Assembly: GCF_018130785.1 (NCBI RefSeq)
Contig: NZ_JAFCJT010000002.1
Span: 248,001 to 312,000 of the forward strand
DNA from: Bradyrhizobium liaoningense
Lineage (GTDB): Bacteria; Pseudomonadota; Alphaproteobacteria; Rhizobiales; Xanthobacteraceae
DNA: 64,000 nucleotides
Reading direction: 5' to 3'
Shown here: in pieces, positions 8,279 through 16,995 of the stretch
Layout: each line of letters starts with the position of its first letter
Numbering within the stretch: the first letter of the stretch is position 1
Position numbers and translations under genes: made by a program
Notes under the pieces: model-generated
The model's database searches: none
Seen by the model: only the letters and a program-made list of their open reading frames with translations
Told to the model about the DNA's origin: nothing

Positions 8279-9307
8279 CTACTCAGCCGCTTTTTCCCTC
8301 AGCCGCTGCGCATAGACATTGATGATCAGCGCCGCCAGCAGGATCAGGCCGCGGATCAGGATCTTCAGGAAGCTGTCGATGTTGACGTGGTCGAGGCCAT
8401 TGTTGAGCACGCCGAGCACGAACAGGCCGACGATGGTGTTGCCGATGCCGCCGCGGCCACCGAACAGGCTGGTGCCGCCGACGACGACGGCGGCAATGGA
8501 GTCGAGCAGGTAGGTGTCGAACTCGTTCTGCTGCGCGCTGCCGAAATGGGCTACTCCCAGCATGCCGCCGATGCCCGAGCAGACCGCCGAGATCACCATG
8601 ACCGCACCGAGGATGAGCTTGACGTTGAGGCCGGAATATTCGGCGGCCTCGCGGTTGCCGCCGACCATGTAGACGTAGCGGCCGAAGCGCGTGTAGGTCA
8701 GCACCAGATGGCCGCCGAGCAGCATGATGGCGGCAACGATCACGATCCAGGGGATGCCGCCGATCGAGCCGGAGCCCAGTGTCGTGATCAGGCTGGGCAC
8801 CTTGTAGGCGATCTGGCCGCGTACCAGCAGCGCCGAGATACCGGCGGCGATCTGCATCATCGCCAGCGTCATGATGAAGGAGGGGATGCCGATCACCGTC
8901 AGTCCCAGCGCGTTGACGAGGCCGAGCAGGGCACAGAGCGCGATGGCAAGCAGGATCGCGGCAGCGCCGGGCAGGGGGATGTTGGCGATGTTGACGTAGG
9001 ATTCCTGCAGCGTGAAGTAGGCGACCGCGATGCCCGTGACGTTGGCGATGCCGGCGATCGAGAGGTCGATTTCCGCACAGAGGATCACGAAGGTGAGGCC
9101 GACGGCGATGATGCCGGTGACCGACACCTGGGTCAGGATGTTGCCGAGATTGTCCAGCGTCGCGAAGGAGGGGCTGGCGAAGGCGAAGAAGGCGGACAGG
9201 AAGATCAGGGTGAGGAACGGCGCGATGTTGCGCATCTGCGAGCGCAGGAAGGGCGCAAGGCCCCGCGGCCGCTGCCCCGCCGCCAAAGCCGTCTCACTGC
9301 TCGCCAT
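8279..9307 (-). CDS. Sugar ABC transporter permease (RbsC family)
   Basis: 342 residues, strongly hydrophobic, with about eight to ten membrane segments after a short cytosolic N-terminus. Family motifs include VILCAEIDLSIAG near residue 80, GGTSLFGGRGGIGNT near 280 and the final hydrophobic segment LIRGLILLAALIINVYAQR. It forms the membrane channel of a BPD_transp_2 (ribose/xylose/galactose-type) importer together with the ATPase and binding protein encoded just upstream on the same strand (13 bp and 6 bp gaps). The sugar cannot be predicted. A dispersed repeat follows its stop codon. Confidence 0.92.
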   Translation of the reverse strand: MASSETALAAGQRPRGLAPFLRSQMRNIAPFLTLIFLSAFFAFASPSFATLDNLGNILTQVSVTGIIAVGLTFVILCAEIDLSIAGIANVTGIAVAYFTLQESYVNIANIPLPGAAAILLAIALCALLGLVNALGLTVIGIPSFIMTLAMMQIAAGISALLVRGQIAYKVPSLITTLGSGSIGGIPWIVIVAAIMLLGGHLVLTYTRFGRYVYMVGGNREAAEYSGLNVKLILGAVMVISAVCSGIGGMLGVAHFGSAQQNEFDTYLLDSIAAVVVGGTSLFGGRGGIGNTIVGLFVLGVLNNGLDHVNIDSFLKILIRGLILLAALIINVYAQRLREKAAE

Positions 9308-9319
9308 GGTGCTTCTCCG

Positions 9320-10822
9320 TCACGCCGCTTCCAGCAGGCGGTCCTTGCTGACCGGCTCGTTCTTGAATTCCCGCACCAATGCGCCGCGCTTGAGCACGAG
9401 GATGCGGTCGGCCAGCGACAGCACCGTTTCCGGCTCGGTCGACAGCACGATGACCGCGAGCCCCTTGGCGCGGAGATCGCGGACGATGTTGATGACGTCG
9501 TTCTTGGCGCCGACATCCATGCCCCGGGTCGGCTCGCACAGCACCAGCAGCTTCGGCGGATAGGTCAGCCATTTTGCCAGCGCGACCTTCTGCTGATTGC
9601 CGCCGGAGAGCATGCCGAGATCGAGGCCGACCACCGGCGGCCGGATCTGGAGCTGCTCGACCTGGCGCCTCGCGATATCGCGCTCCTGCGCCGGCTTGAG
9701 CAGCAGCGACGAGATGCGGTCGAGAATGCTGATCGAGATGTTCTTGTAGACTGGCTCCTGGTGAAACAGCATGTCGCGCCGGCTCTCCGGCACCAGCGCC
9801 ACGCCGGCGCGCCGTGCTGCCGCCGTGCTGGCGAAAGTCTTTGGCGTGCCGTCGACGGCGAGCGTGCCGCCGTCCGGCTTCAGCTTGCCGAACAGGATGC
9901 GCGACAGTTCCTGCTGGCCGCAGCCCATGAAACCGTAGATGCCGAGCACCTCGCCGGCGCGCGCCTCGAAGGAGATGTCCTTCAGGCTGCGGGCCAGTGA
10001 CAATTGGTCGACCTTCAGTACCACGGAGCTGTCGCTCGGCCGTGGCAGCATGAGGTCATCGGTGTAGCTGTGCTCGAGCGCTTCGCCGCCGCGGCCGATC
10101 ATGGCCTCGATCAGCGCGCCCTTGCTGGTCGCAGCCGAGGCAGTCTCGGCGACCTTCCGCCCGTTGCGGAACACGGTCACCGTGTCGGACACAAGCAGGA
10201 TGTCCTCGATGAAATGCGAGATGAAGACGATTGCAGTGCCTTCCTCGCGCAGCCGCCGCAGCGTCGCGAACAGCCGCTCGACCTCGGGCGGGGAGAGAGC
10301 GGAGGTCGGCTCGTCCAGAATGACGATGCGGGCGCCGGAGAACAGCACGCGGGCGATCTCGATCAGCTGCTGCAGCCCGATCGGGAGGTCGCCGAGCCTG
10401 GACATCGGATCGACGTCGATGCCGAAGCGGGCGAGCTGCTCGCCGGCCTCGCGCGCCATGCGCCGCCATTGCACGAGGCCGAACCGGTTGGTCGGCTGGT
10501 TGCCCAGGAACACGTTCTCGGCGACCGTGAGATCGGGCGCGACGGAGAGCTCCTGATGCACCATGGCGATTCCGGCCGCGTGCGCATCGCGGGCGGAGCG
10601 GAAATGCGTCTCCTTCCCGTCGATCAGGAAGCGGCCGGAGAATTCGCTGTGCACGCCGGCGATGATCTTCATCAGCGTGCTTTTTCCGGCGCCGTTCTCG
10701 CCGACGAGACCGTGGATCTCGCCGGGTGAGAGCGCGAAATCGACGCCACGAAGCGCTTCGACGCCGCCGAAGCTCTTCGTGATGCCCAGCAGTTCCAGGA
10801 TGGGCGAACGATCCTCTCGCAT
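9320..10822 (-). CDS. Sugar ABC transporter ATP-binding protein (RbsA family)
   Basis: 500 residues with two fused ABC domains, as in RbsA/XylG. The N-terminal half has Walker A GENGAGKST, signature-region DLPIGLQQLIEIARV and Walker B IVILDEPTSAL. The C-terminal half has a degenerate P-loop (YGFMGCGQQELSR), a good signature LSGGNQQKVALAKW and LLVLCEPTRGMDVGAK, the usual asymmetry for this family. It powers import through the adjacent permease. It is the middle gene of a three-gene operon (binding protein, ATPase, permease) with very short spacers. Confidence 0.95.
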   Translation of the reverse strand: MREDRSPILELLGITKSFGGVEALRGVDFALSPGEIHGLVGENGAGKSTLMKIIAGVHSEFSGRFLIDGKETHFRSARDAHAAGIAMVHQELSVAPDLTVAENVFLGNQPTNRFGLVQWRRMAREAGEQLARFGIDVDPMSRLGDLPIGLQQLIEIARVLFSGARIVILDEPTSALSPPEVERLFATLRRLREEGTAIVFISHFIEDILLVSDTVTVFRNGRKVAETASAATSKGALIEAMIGRGGEALEHSYTDDLMLPRPSDSSVVLKVDQLSLARSLKDISFEARAGEVLGIYGFMGCGQQELSRILFGKLKPDGGTLAVDGTPKTFASTAAARRAGVALVPESRRDMLFHQEPVYKNISISILDRISSLLLKPAQERDIARRQVEQLQIRPPVVGLDLGMLSGGNQQKVALAKWLTYPPKLLVLCEPTRGMDVGAKNDVINIVRDLRAKGLAVIVLSTEPETVLSLADRILVLKRGALVREFKNEPVSKDRLLEAA

Positions 10823-10828
10823 GAAGGC

Positions 10829-11851
10829 TCAGATCAGGAAGTGATCCTGCATCCACTGCATCCCGGCGGCATTGGCCTTAGTCACGACCGGGCCGTCGGT
10901 GACGACGTTCTTGGGAATCCCCTGTCCGCTCTTCTCGCCGCCGACCACGGCGGAAACGCCCGCGATGATCGCGCCGCCATGGATGCGGCAGGAGGGATTG
11001 CGCACGGTCGCGAACATGCGGCCTTCGCTCACCGCCTGGATCGCCGGTGGCATCGCGTCGACGCCGCCGATCAGGATGTTGGTGCGATTGCGCGCCTTCA
11101 TGATGTTGGCGGCAGCGAGCGCCATGTCGTCATTGTGGAAGAACGCCGCGTCGATCTGCGGATATTTGGTCAGATAGGTTTCCCAGAGGCGCGCGGTCTT
11201 GGAGACGTCCCAGTCGGCAGGCTGGGTGTCGAGCACCTCGATGTTCGGGAACTGCTTGACGACGGTGTTGAAGCCTTTCGCCCGGCCCTGCGCCCCGGTA
11301 TGGCCGAGCGCGCCTTGCGTCATGATGATCTTGCCTTTGCCGCCCATGGCGTTGCACAGCGCCTGCGTCACCGAGGCGCCCATGAACTCGTTGTCGGGGG
11401 CAAGGAAGGAGTGGACGTTGATCTGGTCGAGCGGCGCGATCAGCGTGTCCATGTCGATCACGGGCGTGCCGGCGTCGATCATCTTCTGCACGGGCTGGGT
11501 GAGGGTGCCGATGCCGAAAGCCTGGATCGCGACGAAGTCCCACTTTTGCGAGGCCATGTTGTCGATCGCGGCGCGCTGCTTCACCGCGTCGAGCTGGCCG
11601 TCGAACCAGGTGACCTCGACATTGAACAGCTTGCCCCAGAATTCCGCCGCCTGCTTGCCCTGGGCGCACCAAGTGGCCTGGAGGCCCGCATTGGAGAAGG
11701 CCGCCTTCAGCGGCTTTTCGGATCGTCCGACTTCGGCTGCCAATGCGGGGTTAATGCCCATGCTGCCGAGAAGGGCAGTTGCGGCGCCGGCGGTCGCTGC
11801 CGCCTGAAGAAGATCGCGCCTCGTCGTCGAGAAATCTTTCGTCCCGGACAT
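10829..11851 (-). CDS. Sugar ABC transporter periplasmic substrate-binding protein, Tat-exported
   Basis: 340 residues with a twin-arginine leader (TTRRDLLQAA, then a hydrophobic run and cleavage near ALAAE). The mature part is a Peripla_BP_4 (RbsB-like) binding protein: FSNAGLQATWCAQGKQAAEF near the start, the KIIMTQGALGHTGAQGR hinge-proximal segment and AAFFHNDDMALAAANIM typical of the family. It captures a sugar or related small molecule in the periplasm for the importer encoded by the next two genes. Tat export of this class suggests pre-folding. The operon promoter should lie in 11852-11992. Confidence 0.93.
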   Translation of the reverse strand: MSGTKDFSTTRRDLLQAAATAGAATALLGSMGINPALAAEVGRSEKPLKAAFSNAGLQATWCAQGKQAAEFWGKLFNVEVTWFDGQLDAVKQRAAIDNMASQKWDFVAIQAFGIGTLTQPVQKMIDAGTPVIDMDTLIAPLDQINVHSFLAPDNEFMGASVTQALCNAMGGKGKIIMTQGALGHTGAQGRAKGFNTVVKQFPNIEVLDTQPADWDVSKTARLWETYLTKYPQIDAAFFHNDDMALAAANIMKARNRTNILIGGVDAMPPAIQAVSEGRMFATVRNPSCRIHGGAIIAGVSAVVGGEKSGQGIPKNVVTDGPVVTKANAAGMQWMQDHFLI

Positions 11852-11992
11852 CGCTCGCTCCCATGAAATTCTATCGTCGGCGCGTCATTGATTGCGCGAC
11901 CGATGTCCGAAAGTCTCTCACAAGAGTTGTTGCCACTCAATCTGCAATCGACCGCGAGATCGCCGCAGCCCGTGTTGGTGCAGCGCAAAGCG

Positions 11993-12412
11993 TCAGGCCT
12001 GAATGGCGGCGAAGGCGTAGATCTCGACGAGCAGCTGGTCCCAGGCCCGCGCGATTTCCGGCGACCATTCGTCGCCGAGCAGATCGCGCAGCGTATCCCT
12101 GATGACGGCGAAGAAGGCGATGAACAGCTCGCGCGGCGTGCCGTAGCCGTCGTGCGAGGCGACCTCGCAGGCGATCAGCCTGAAATGCCCACGACGCTCC
12201 CCGGCAAAGTCGAGGACCGCCTCGATCGTCAGCGCAAGCATCGATCCCATCACGAGCTCGCTACCCTGCGAGCGGAACATGGTCTGCGTTTCGGGATGAC
12301 GTTCGAAAAGCCGTTGGTAAACGCGCGGCGTGAGATCCGCGCAGCGCAACGCGGCGAGTTCGAAGCTGTTTTCGATTGGATTAGAGGGAGCGCTCATCGG
12401 CATCGAAGCCAT
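11993..12412 (-). CDS. Single-domain bacterial globin
   Basis: 139 residues of all-helical globin character: FELAALRCADLTPRVYQRLFERHPETQ (helices A-C), a Met/Leu-rich E helix (VMGSMLALTIEAVLDF), ASHDGYGTPRELF with the likely proximal haem-ligating histidine, then LRDLLGDEWSPEIARAWDQLL, a pattern shared with flavohaemoglobin and Vitreoscilla-type globin domains. It would bind haem and O2 or NO in the cytosol; no reductase domain is attached. The gene is isolated on the minus strand. An intrinsic terminator on the same strand lies just before its start (12419-12447), so its transcript may be attenuated. An alternative start is at 12397. Confidence 0.8.
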   Translation of the reverse strand: MASMPMSAPSNPIENSFELAALRCADLTPRVYQRLFERHPETQTMFRSQGSELVMGSMLALTIEAVLDFAGERRGHFRLIACEVASHDGYGTPRELFIAFFAVIRDTLRDLLGDEWSPEIARAWDQLLVEIYAFAAIQA

Positions 12413-12418
12413 GCGGGC

Positions 12419-12447
12419 AAAAAAAGAGCGGGGCCCTAGCCCCGCTC
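12419..12447 (-). terminator. Intrinsic terminator directly upstream of the globin gene
   Basis: On the minus strand an 8-bp GC stem (GAGCGGGG / CCCCGCTC, 12426-12447) is followed by seven T residues (12425-12419). It reads into the globin start at 12412, leaving only 6 bp between T-run and ATG. It either ends an unannotated upstream transcript or acts as an attenuator in the globin leader. Confidence 0.8.
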
Positions 12448-12855
12448 GAAAATTGTGTCGACCCTATTATCCCCGATTCTAAGATTTGCTCTTGATTGAC
12501 GGGGCGACGCTGCGTTTTGCGCGCCAGGGGCTCCTCCCGAGACTTGGACCACCAGACTTCGACCTCGCGGTCAGGCCTGAGCAAGAGGGATGCTAGATCA
12601 ACTTTTCTCACTTGTCATCATTTTCGGCAACGATTGTTCAAAATTAGAGCAGTTGACGAAATGATCGGGCTGTTTTCCGTGTAAGCATATGACAAATATA
12701 AGAAATCTGTGGATGGGGTAAGGTTGCCGGACTGCCTCAAATGCCGGACTCTCCCTCGGTGGGGCGGCCCGACCACAGTTTTTCGAGAAATTTGCGCTGG
12801 GCCAAGAAGCCTGCGGAACTGACCTCGACTCGGCCGACGGCGAGGTGTTTAGTTC
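12448..12855. other. Intergenic stretch with AT-rich core, no supported gene
   Basis: About 400 bp between the globin leader and the copper cluster. The segment around 12600-12715 is clearly AT-richer than its surroundings and probably carries promoters in both directions. A minus-strand frame (12611 to 12381, GTG start) is open across the terminator hairpin, so it is an unlikely gene. No strong -35/-10 pair could be fixed. Confidence 0.4.
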
Positions 12856-13254
12856 GTGGGCGAACGAATGGTTCGGCGGATGCGCGCACGGCTGCAAAAA
12901 TTCCTACCCCTGGTCCTGCTCGCTTTGGCGATGCAGGTGCTGGCGCCTATTGCCGCCTGTCTGGCGGCCGGCCAGGCAGTGGCCGATCCGTTGTCTGCCG
13001 GCGTTATCTGCCACAGCGCGAGCGAGCAGGGCGGTCTGAACGACCAGACCGGTACGCCGACCGCACATGGCGCTGCGTGTGCGCTGTGTTGCCTGGCGCA
13101 GGCGGGCGCATCGCTCGATTCGCCGCCGCACGTTGCGCTCGCTAGTCCCTTCCGCCACGCCGAGCGCGTGGTGTGGCATGCGGCGGATGTATCCGCCGTC
13201 GCGATCCATAAGGGTACCAGCGCGCAGGCACGCGCACCGCCACACTTTTCCTGA
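12856..13254 (+). CDS. DUF2946 protein, possible copper-sensing leader protein
   Basis: 132 residues with an N-terminal hydrophobic signal-like segment (about 15-40), a Cys-His pair at 52-53, and a conserved cysteine motif HGAACALCC (His71, Cys75, Cys78, Cys79). DUF2946 proteins cluster with copper transport. In Bordetella a DUF2946 upstream ORF (CruR) with a CxxC motif controls a downstream TonB-dependent receptor according to copper. Here it lies 85 bp ahead of a TonB receptor and starts an eight-gene copper cluster, so a regulatory or copper-binding role is inferred. GTG 12856 follows GAGGTG; ATG 12868 is the alternative start. Confidence 0.8.
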   Translation: MGERMVRRMRARLQKFLPLVLLALAMQVLAPIAACLAAGQAVADPLSAGVICHSASEQGGLNDQTGTPTAHGAACALCCLAQAGASLDSPPHVALASPFRHAERVVWHAADVSAVAIHKGTSAQARAPPHFS

Positions 13255-13339
13255 CGACCCTCGTAATTGCCGCGGTCCGTCCGCAGGCGATTGATGCTGT
13301 CGAATGGCCGGAGAGAAAGCCCGGCGTCAGGAATGCCCA

Positions 13340-15751
13340 ATGTTACGTTGTCATGCCCGCCATGGCGTGAGCGTCGTCGCGGTTCAGGCCGCGCTGCTTG
13401 CGTCGTCGAGCGGAGCCTTTGCCCAGAGCAGCAATACGGTGCTTCCCCCGGTGACCGTCGAGGCGCCGCAGGCCGCTCGTGCCAAACCGGTCACCCGGCC
13501 CTCGAAGCCGCGATCCGCTGCCGCGGGCCGCGCCGCGAGGCCCGTTACGCCGAGTGTGGGCGTCAGCGCATCGACCCTAAACCGGGCCGTGACGGCCAGC
13601 GCGGCGCGAGCCGGTCTCAATCAGGCGCCAACCGGCCAGACCGAGACGACCATCTATCGCAGTCAGTTCGACAACCGGCCGGCGGTTACCGTGGCCGACG
13701 TGCTGCGCGAGAGCCCCGGCATATCGGTGAAGCAGGGCAACGGACCCCGCGATATCGGCATCTCGATCCGCGGCTCCAACGCCCGCAACGGCTTCGGCAT
13801 CCGCAATCTCGTGATCTTCGACGACGGCTTCCCGGTCACGCAACCGGACGGGCTGTCCCGCAGTGACCTGATCGATCCGCGGGCCTACAGTGCGATCGAT
13901 GTGATCCGCGGCCCGTCGTCGGCGCTCTACGGCAACTATGCCACCGGCGGCGCGCTCAATTTCCGCACCCGCCCGGGCGGCTCGATCGATGGCGCCGAAT
14001 ATGGCGTCGATGGCGGGAGTTTTGGCTACCTCAACAATTACTTTACCTACGGCAAGAAGGTCGGCAATTTCGAGGGCTCGCTGTTTGCGAGCGACGCCCG
14101 CGGCGACGGCTTCATCGGCAATAGCTGGTACAATACCCAAACGGTCAATTTTCTCGGCACGCTGCAGGCCACGCCTGATGATCGCTTTACCGTCAAGTTC
14201 ATCAACAACAATCTTGATACCCGCCTTCCGATCCGCTCCTCGCTGAACCAGTTCTATCAAAACCCTTTCCAGCAGGGTTGCGCGACCGGGGCTACCGCCG
14301 CACCGGGATGCGCGACGGTTCTGCTCAACAATAACGGCTTCAACACAGTCGCGGGGACCGACAGGGAAACGGCGCTGCAAGCGGGGCTTGGTCGCAACGA
14401 CCGCCGGACCATTGTCGGCGGGCGTTGGGAGCACGATTTCGACAATACGACGACATGGCGAAATCAGTTTGTTTTCGACGACCGCAACATCAGTCAGCCC
14501 ACGGGTGGCACCAGCGCCATCGGCGACTTTCCGTCGTACAGTTACATGAGCGACATAACCAAGCGCGGTGAAATCTTCGGGATGGATTCGACCACCTATT
14601 TCGGTGGCTTTTACAACACTCTGACGGCATCGAGCGACACGAGATTCGTGATGCCGGGTGGTAACGCGACGCTGGGTAGGCTCCAGAGCAATACGTTCAG
14701 CGACACCTCGAATTACGGCGTGCGTGCGCGCGAGGAACTCAAGCTGACGCCGCAACTGACCGCTGTTGCCGGGATCGGATGGGAAACCACCATTCTGAAG
14801 GGACTAAATACGGCATACACTTACACGGGAGCCGCAGGCATAACGACGACGAATCTCACCGCGACTGACCGGCAATTCCAGAATACGGCTCCCGAACTGG
14901 CGCTGGTCTACAAATTGAACCCCGAGTGGCAGTTTCGCGGCCGCGTCGCGACGGGCTACGGAACACCGCAGGTCACCAACCTGTTCATCGTTTCGAACGG
15001 CACAGCCGGCAATAACACCCAGCTCCAGACGCAAAAGAATCTCGGCTACGATCTTGGCTTCGATTGGACTCCAAACACCGCGCTCAAACTCAGTGCGACC
15101 GGCTTCTACGAGTTTTTCCGTAACGAACTGGTGAGCCAGGCGACACAGGTGGCCGGCGTCAGCTTCATGTTCAACGCGCCACGATCCGAGCATCGCGGTG
15201 TCGAGCTTGCCGCTGACTGGAAGTTCCTTCCAGGCTGGCGATTCACGGCGGCGTATACCTATCTCGATCAATTCTACACCGAATACACGGAAAACCTCAG
15301 AAGCCCCGGCGTCGGTGGAACGGTCTTCAGCTTCAATCGCGCGGGCAACAAGATTCCCGGGATCTCGCCGAACGAGTTAACCGCGCGACTTGGCTATGAC
15401 GAGTTTTCGGGGTCCCTTGCCGGCCTCGGCGCGTTCGTCGAAGTGCAGTGGAAGGATTCCTTCTGGATGGACAACGCCAATCTCTTGAAGGCGCCCGGTT
15501 ACGAACTGGTCAATCTCGACGTACACTACAAGACGGACCTCCAGTCCGACCACTTCAAGTCACTGAACGTCTATTTTGAAGTCAGGAACGTGTTTGACCG
15601 GACCTATGTGGCTTCGGCGAACAATATTGCGAATACGGTGCAAGGCACGGGCATCCAGGACGGAGCGATCGCTTTGGCGAATACGACCAATTCGATCTAC
15701 GCCGGCTCGCCGCGCGCGTTCTTCGCCGGAATGAGGCTGGCGTTCAAATGA
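13340..15751 (+). CDS. pcuB: TonB-dependent outer-membrane receptor, probable copper uptake (PcuB-like)
   Basis: 803 residues from ATG 13340, preceded by CAGGAA; a 12-codon longer form from 13304 is possible. It has a signal peptide ending near GAFAQ, a TonB-box-like TVLPPVTVEAP, a plug domain (VADVLRESPGISVKQG, DIGISIRGSNARNGFG, VIRGPSSALYGNYATGGALNFRT) and a 22-strand-type barrel to a final AFFAGMRLAFK. It is the energised outer-membrane step of uptake. Its setting between a DUF2946 protein and PCuAC, YcnI and CopCD genes matches the copper-starvation pcuABCDE operon of Bradyrhizobium, so copper or a copper chelate is the likely ligand. The gene symbol rests on that context. Confidence 0.9.
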   Translation: MLRCHARHGVSVVAVQAALLASSSGAFAQSSNTVLPPVTVEAPQAARAKPVTRPSKPRSAAAGRAARPVTPSVGVSASTLNRAVTASAARAGLNQAPTGQTETTIYRSQFDNRPAVTVADVLRESPGISVKQGNGPRDIGISIRGSNARNGFGIRNLVIFDDGFPVTQPDGLSRSDLIDPRAYSAIDVIRGPSSALYGNYATGGALNFRTRPGGSIDGAEYGVDGGSFGYLNNYFTYGKKVGNFEGSLFASDARGDGFIGNSWYNTQTVNFLGTLQATPDDRFTVKFINNNLDTRLPIRSSLNQFYQNPFQQGCATGATAAPGCATVLLNNNGFNTVAGTDRETALQAGLGRNDRRTIVGGRWEHDFDNTTTWRNQFVFDDRNISQPTGGTSAIGDFPSYSYMSDITKRGEIFGMDSTTYFGGFYNTLTASSDTRFVMPGGNATLGRLQSNTFSDTSNYGVRAREELKLTPQLTAVAGIGWETTILKGLNTAYTYTGAAGITTTNLTATDRQFQNTAPELALVYKLNPEWQFRGRVATGYGTPQVTNLFIVSNGTAGNNTQLQTQKNLGYDLGFDWTPNTALKLSATGFYEFFRNELVSQATQVAGVSFMFNAPRSEHRGVELAADWKFLPGWRFTAAYTYLDQFYTEYTENLRSPGVGGTVFSFNRAGNKIPGISPNELTARLGYDEFSGSLAGLGAFVEVQWKDSFWMDNANLLKAPGYELVNLDVHYKTDLQSDHFKSLNVYFEVRNVFDRTYVASANNIANTVQGTGIQDGAIALANTTNSIYAGSPRAFFAGMRLAFK

Positions 15752-15780
15752 TCGAGCAACACTGCAGGAGGGGGAAAGCC

Positions 15781-16995
15781 ATGCTGCGAATGAGCCTGCT
15801 CACGACGCTCGTCCTCTCGCTTTACCAAGACGCAGCGCATGCGCAAATGAGCCATCATCAGCATGCCTCGGAAGCGGCGTGCGAGGAGCCGACGCTGCGC
15901 TGCGCTACCAAGGTGACGCCCGCATTCGGACCGGACGGAACGCTGTGGCTGGCCTGGATGGCGGGCGGGCAGGTCTCGGTTGCGAGCTCGCCGGATGCGG
16001 GGCGCAGCTTCTCGGCGCCCACCCAGGTCACGACCAAGCGGCTGAACCTTGATTGGGGGCCGGACGCCCGGCCCAAGATCGTGGTCGACCGCAAGGGCGG
16101 CATCGCGCTCGCATTCTCGATCTTCAGGGATGAGGCCTTCAACGGTCAGGTGCTCTACACGCGCTCGGCCGATGGCGGAAAGAGCTTTGCAGAGCTGAAG
16201 CCGATCACCGCCAGCAACGAGAGCCAGCGTTTCGAGGCGCTGGCGCTCGATGAGGATGGAACGGTGTTTGCAGCGTGGCTGGACAAGCGCAATCGCGTTT
16301 TTGCGATGGAGGCGGGACAGAAGTACGAGGGAGCGGGGCTGTTCTTCACCTCGTCCAGCGACGGCGGCACCACCTACGCAGAAGCAAAGCTGGCGCGCGA
16401 AGGCACTTGCGAATGCTGCCGGTTGGGGCTGACATTCGCGGCGCCCGGACGGCCGGCCGTGATCTTCAGGAACATTTTTGACGGCGGTGTGCGCGATCAT
16501 GCGGTCATGACCTTCACCGACGTCGCGACGCCCGGCGAAATCCATCGCGTCAGCAGCGACGACTGGCAGATCAATGCCTGCCCGCACCATGGACCGAGCC
16601 TCACCGTTGCGCCGAACGGGACCTATCACGTCGCCTGGTACACGAACGGCAAGGCGCACAAGGGACTGTTCTACGCCCACTCGCGCGACGAAGGCCGCAC
16701 CTTCTCCCCGCCCATGCCGCTGGGCGCGCCAGGCCGCAATCCGACGCGTCCTTACGTGCTTGAGGGCGCGGCGGGAACGGTGATGGTCTGGAAGGAGTTC
16801 GACGGCGAGAAGACCTCGGTCCAGATGATGATTTCCCGCGACGACGGCGAGAGCTGGTCGCCGCCGAAGACGATATCGAGTACGACCGACTCATCCGATC
16901 ATCCCTTGCTCGTTTCCAATGGCCGACAGGTCTATTTGTCATGGATGACGAAAGCGGATGGCTATCGGCTCACCGCAATCGAGGACCAGCCATGA
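15781..16995 (+). CDS. Secreted BNR/Asp-box repeat (sialidase-like propeller) protein in the copper cluster
   Basis: 404 residues from ATG 15781, which follows a strong AGGAGGGGG; the frame is open back to 15748, where it overlaps the receptor stop. It has a signal peptide ending near DAAHAQ, a His-rich mature N-terminus (MSHHQH), then a beta-propeller with several Asp-box motifs (SPDAGRSF, SADGGKSF, SSDGGTTY, SRDEGRTF, SRDDGESW). A Cys cluster, TCECCRLG, lies in the middle. The sialidase active-site arginines were not identified, so hydrolase activity is doubtful. The His and Cys motifs and the copper-gene setting suggest a periplasmic metal-binding role, which is inference. Confidence 0.8.
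   Translation: MLRMSLLTTLVLSLYQDAAHAQMSHHQHASEAACEEPTLRCATKVTPAFGPDGTLWLAWMAGGQVSVASSPDAGRSFSAPTQVTTKRLNLDWGPDARPKIVVDRKGGIALAFSIFRDEAFNGQVLYTRSADGGKSFAELKPITASNESQRFEALALDEDGTVFAAWLDKRNRVFAMEAGQKYEGAGLFFTSSSDGGTTYAEAKLAREGTCECCRLGLTFAAPGRPAVIFRNIFDGGVRDHAVMTFTDVATPGEIHRVSSDDWQINACPHHGPSLTVAPNGTYHVAWYTNGKAHKGLFYAHSRDEGRTFSPPMPLGAPGRNPTRPYVLEGAAGTVMVWKEFDGEKTSVQMMISRDDGESWSPPKTISSTTDSSDHPLLVSNGRQVYLSWMTKADGYRLTAIEDQP

Noticed and set aside
8135..10000. 621-codon plus-strand open frame
   Set aside because: It is antisense to the sugar ABC permease and ATPase genes, rich in Arg/Asp/Gln/Ala, and has no family motif. It is a GC-rich shadow frame.
12381..12611. 76-codon minus-strand frame upstream of the globin gene
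   Set aside because: It reads straight through a strong terminator hairpin and into the globin start, so it is unlikely to be a complete gene; a non-coding RNA or leader is the better reading.
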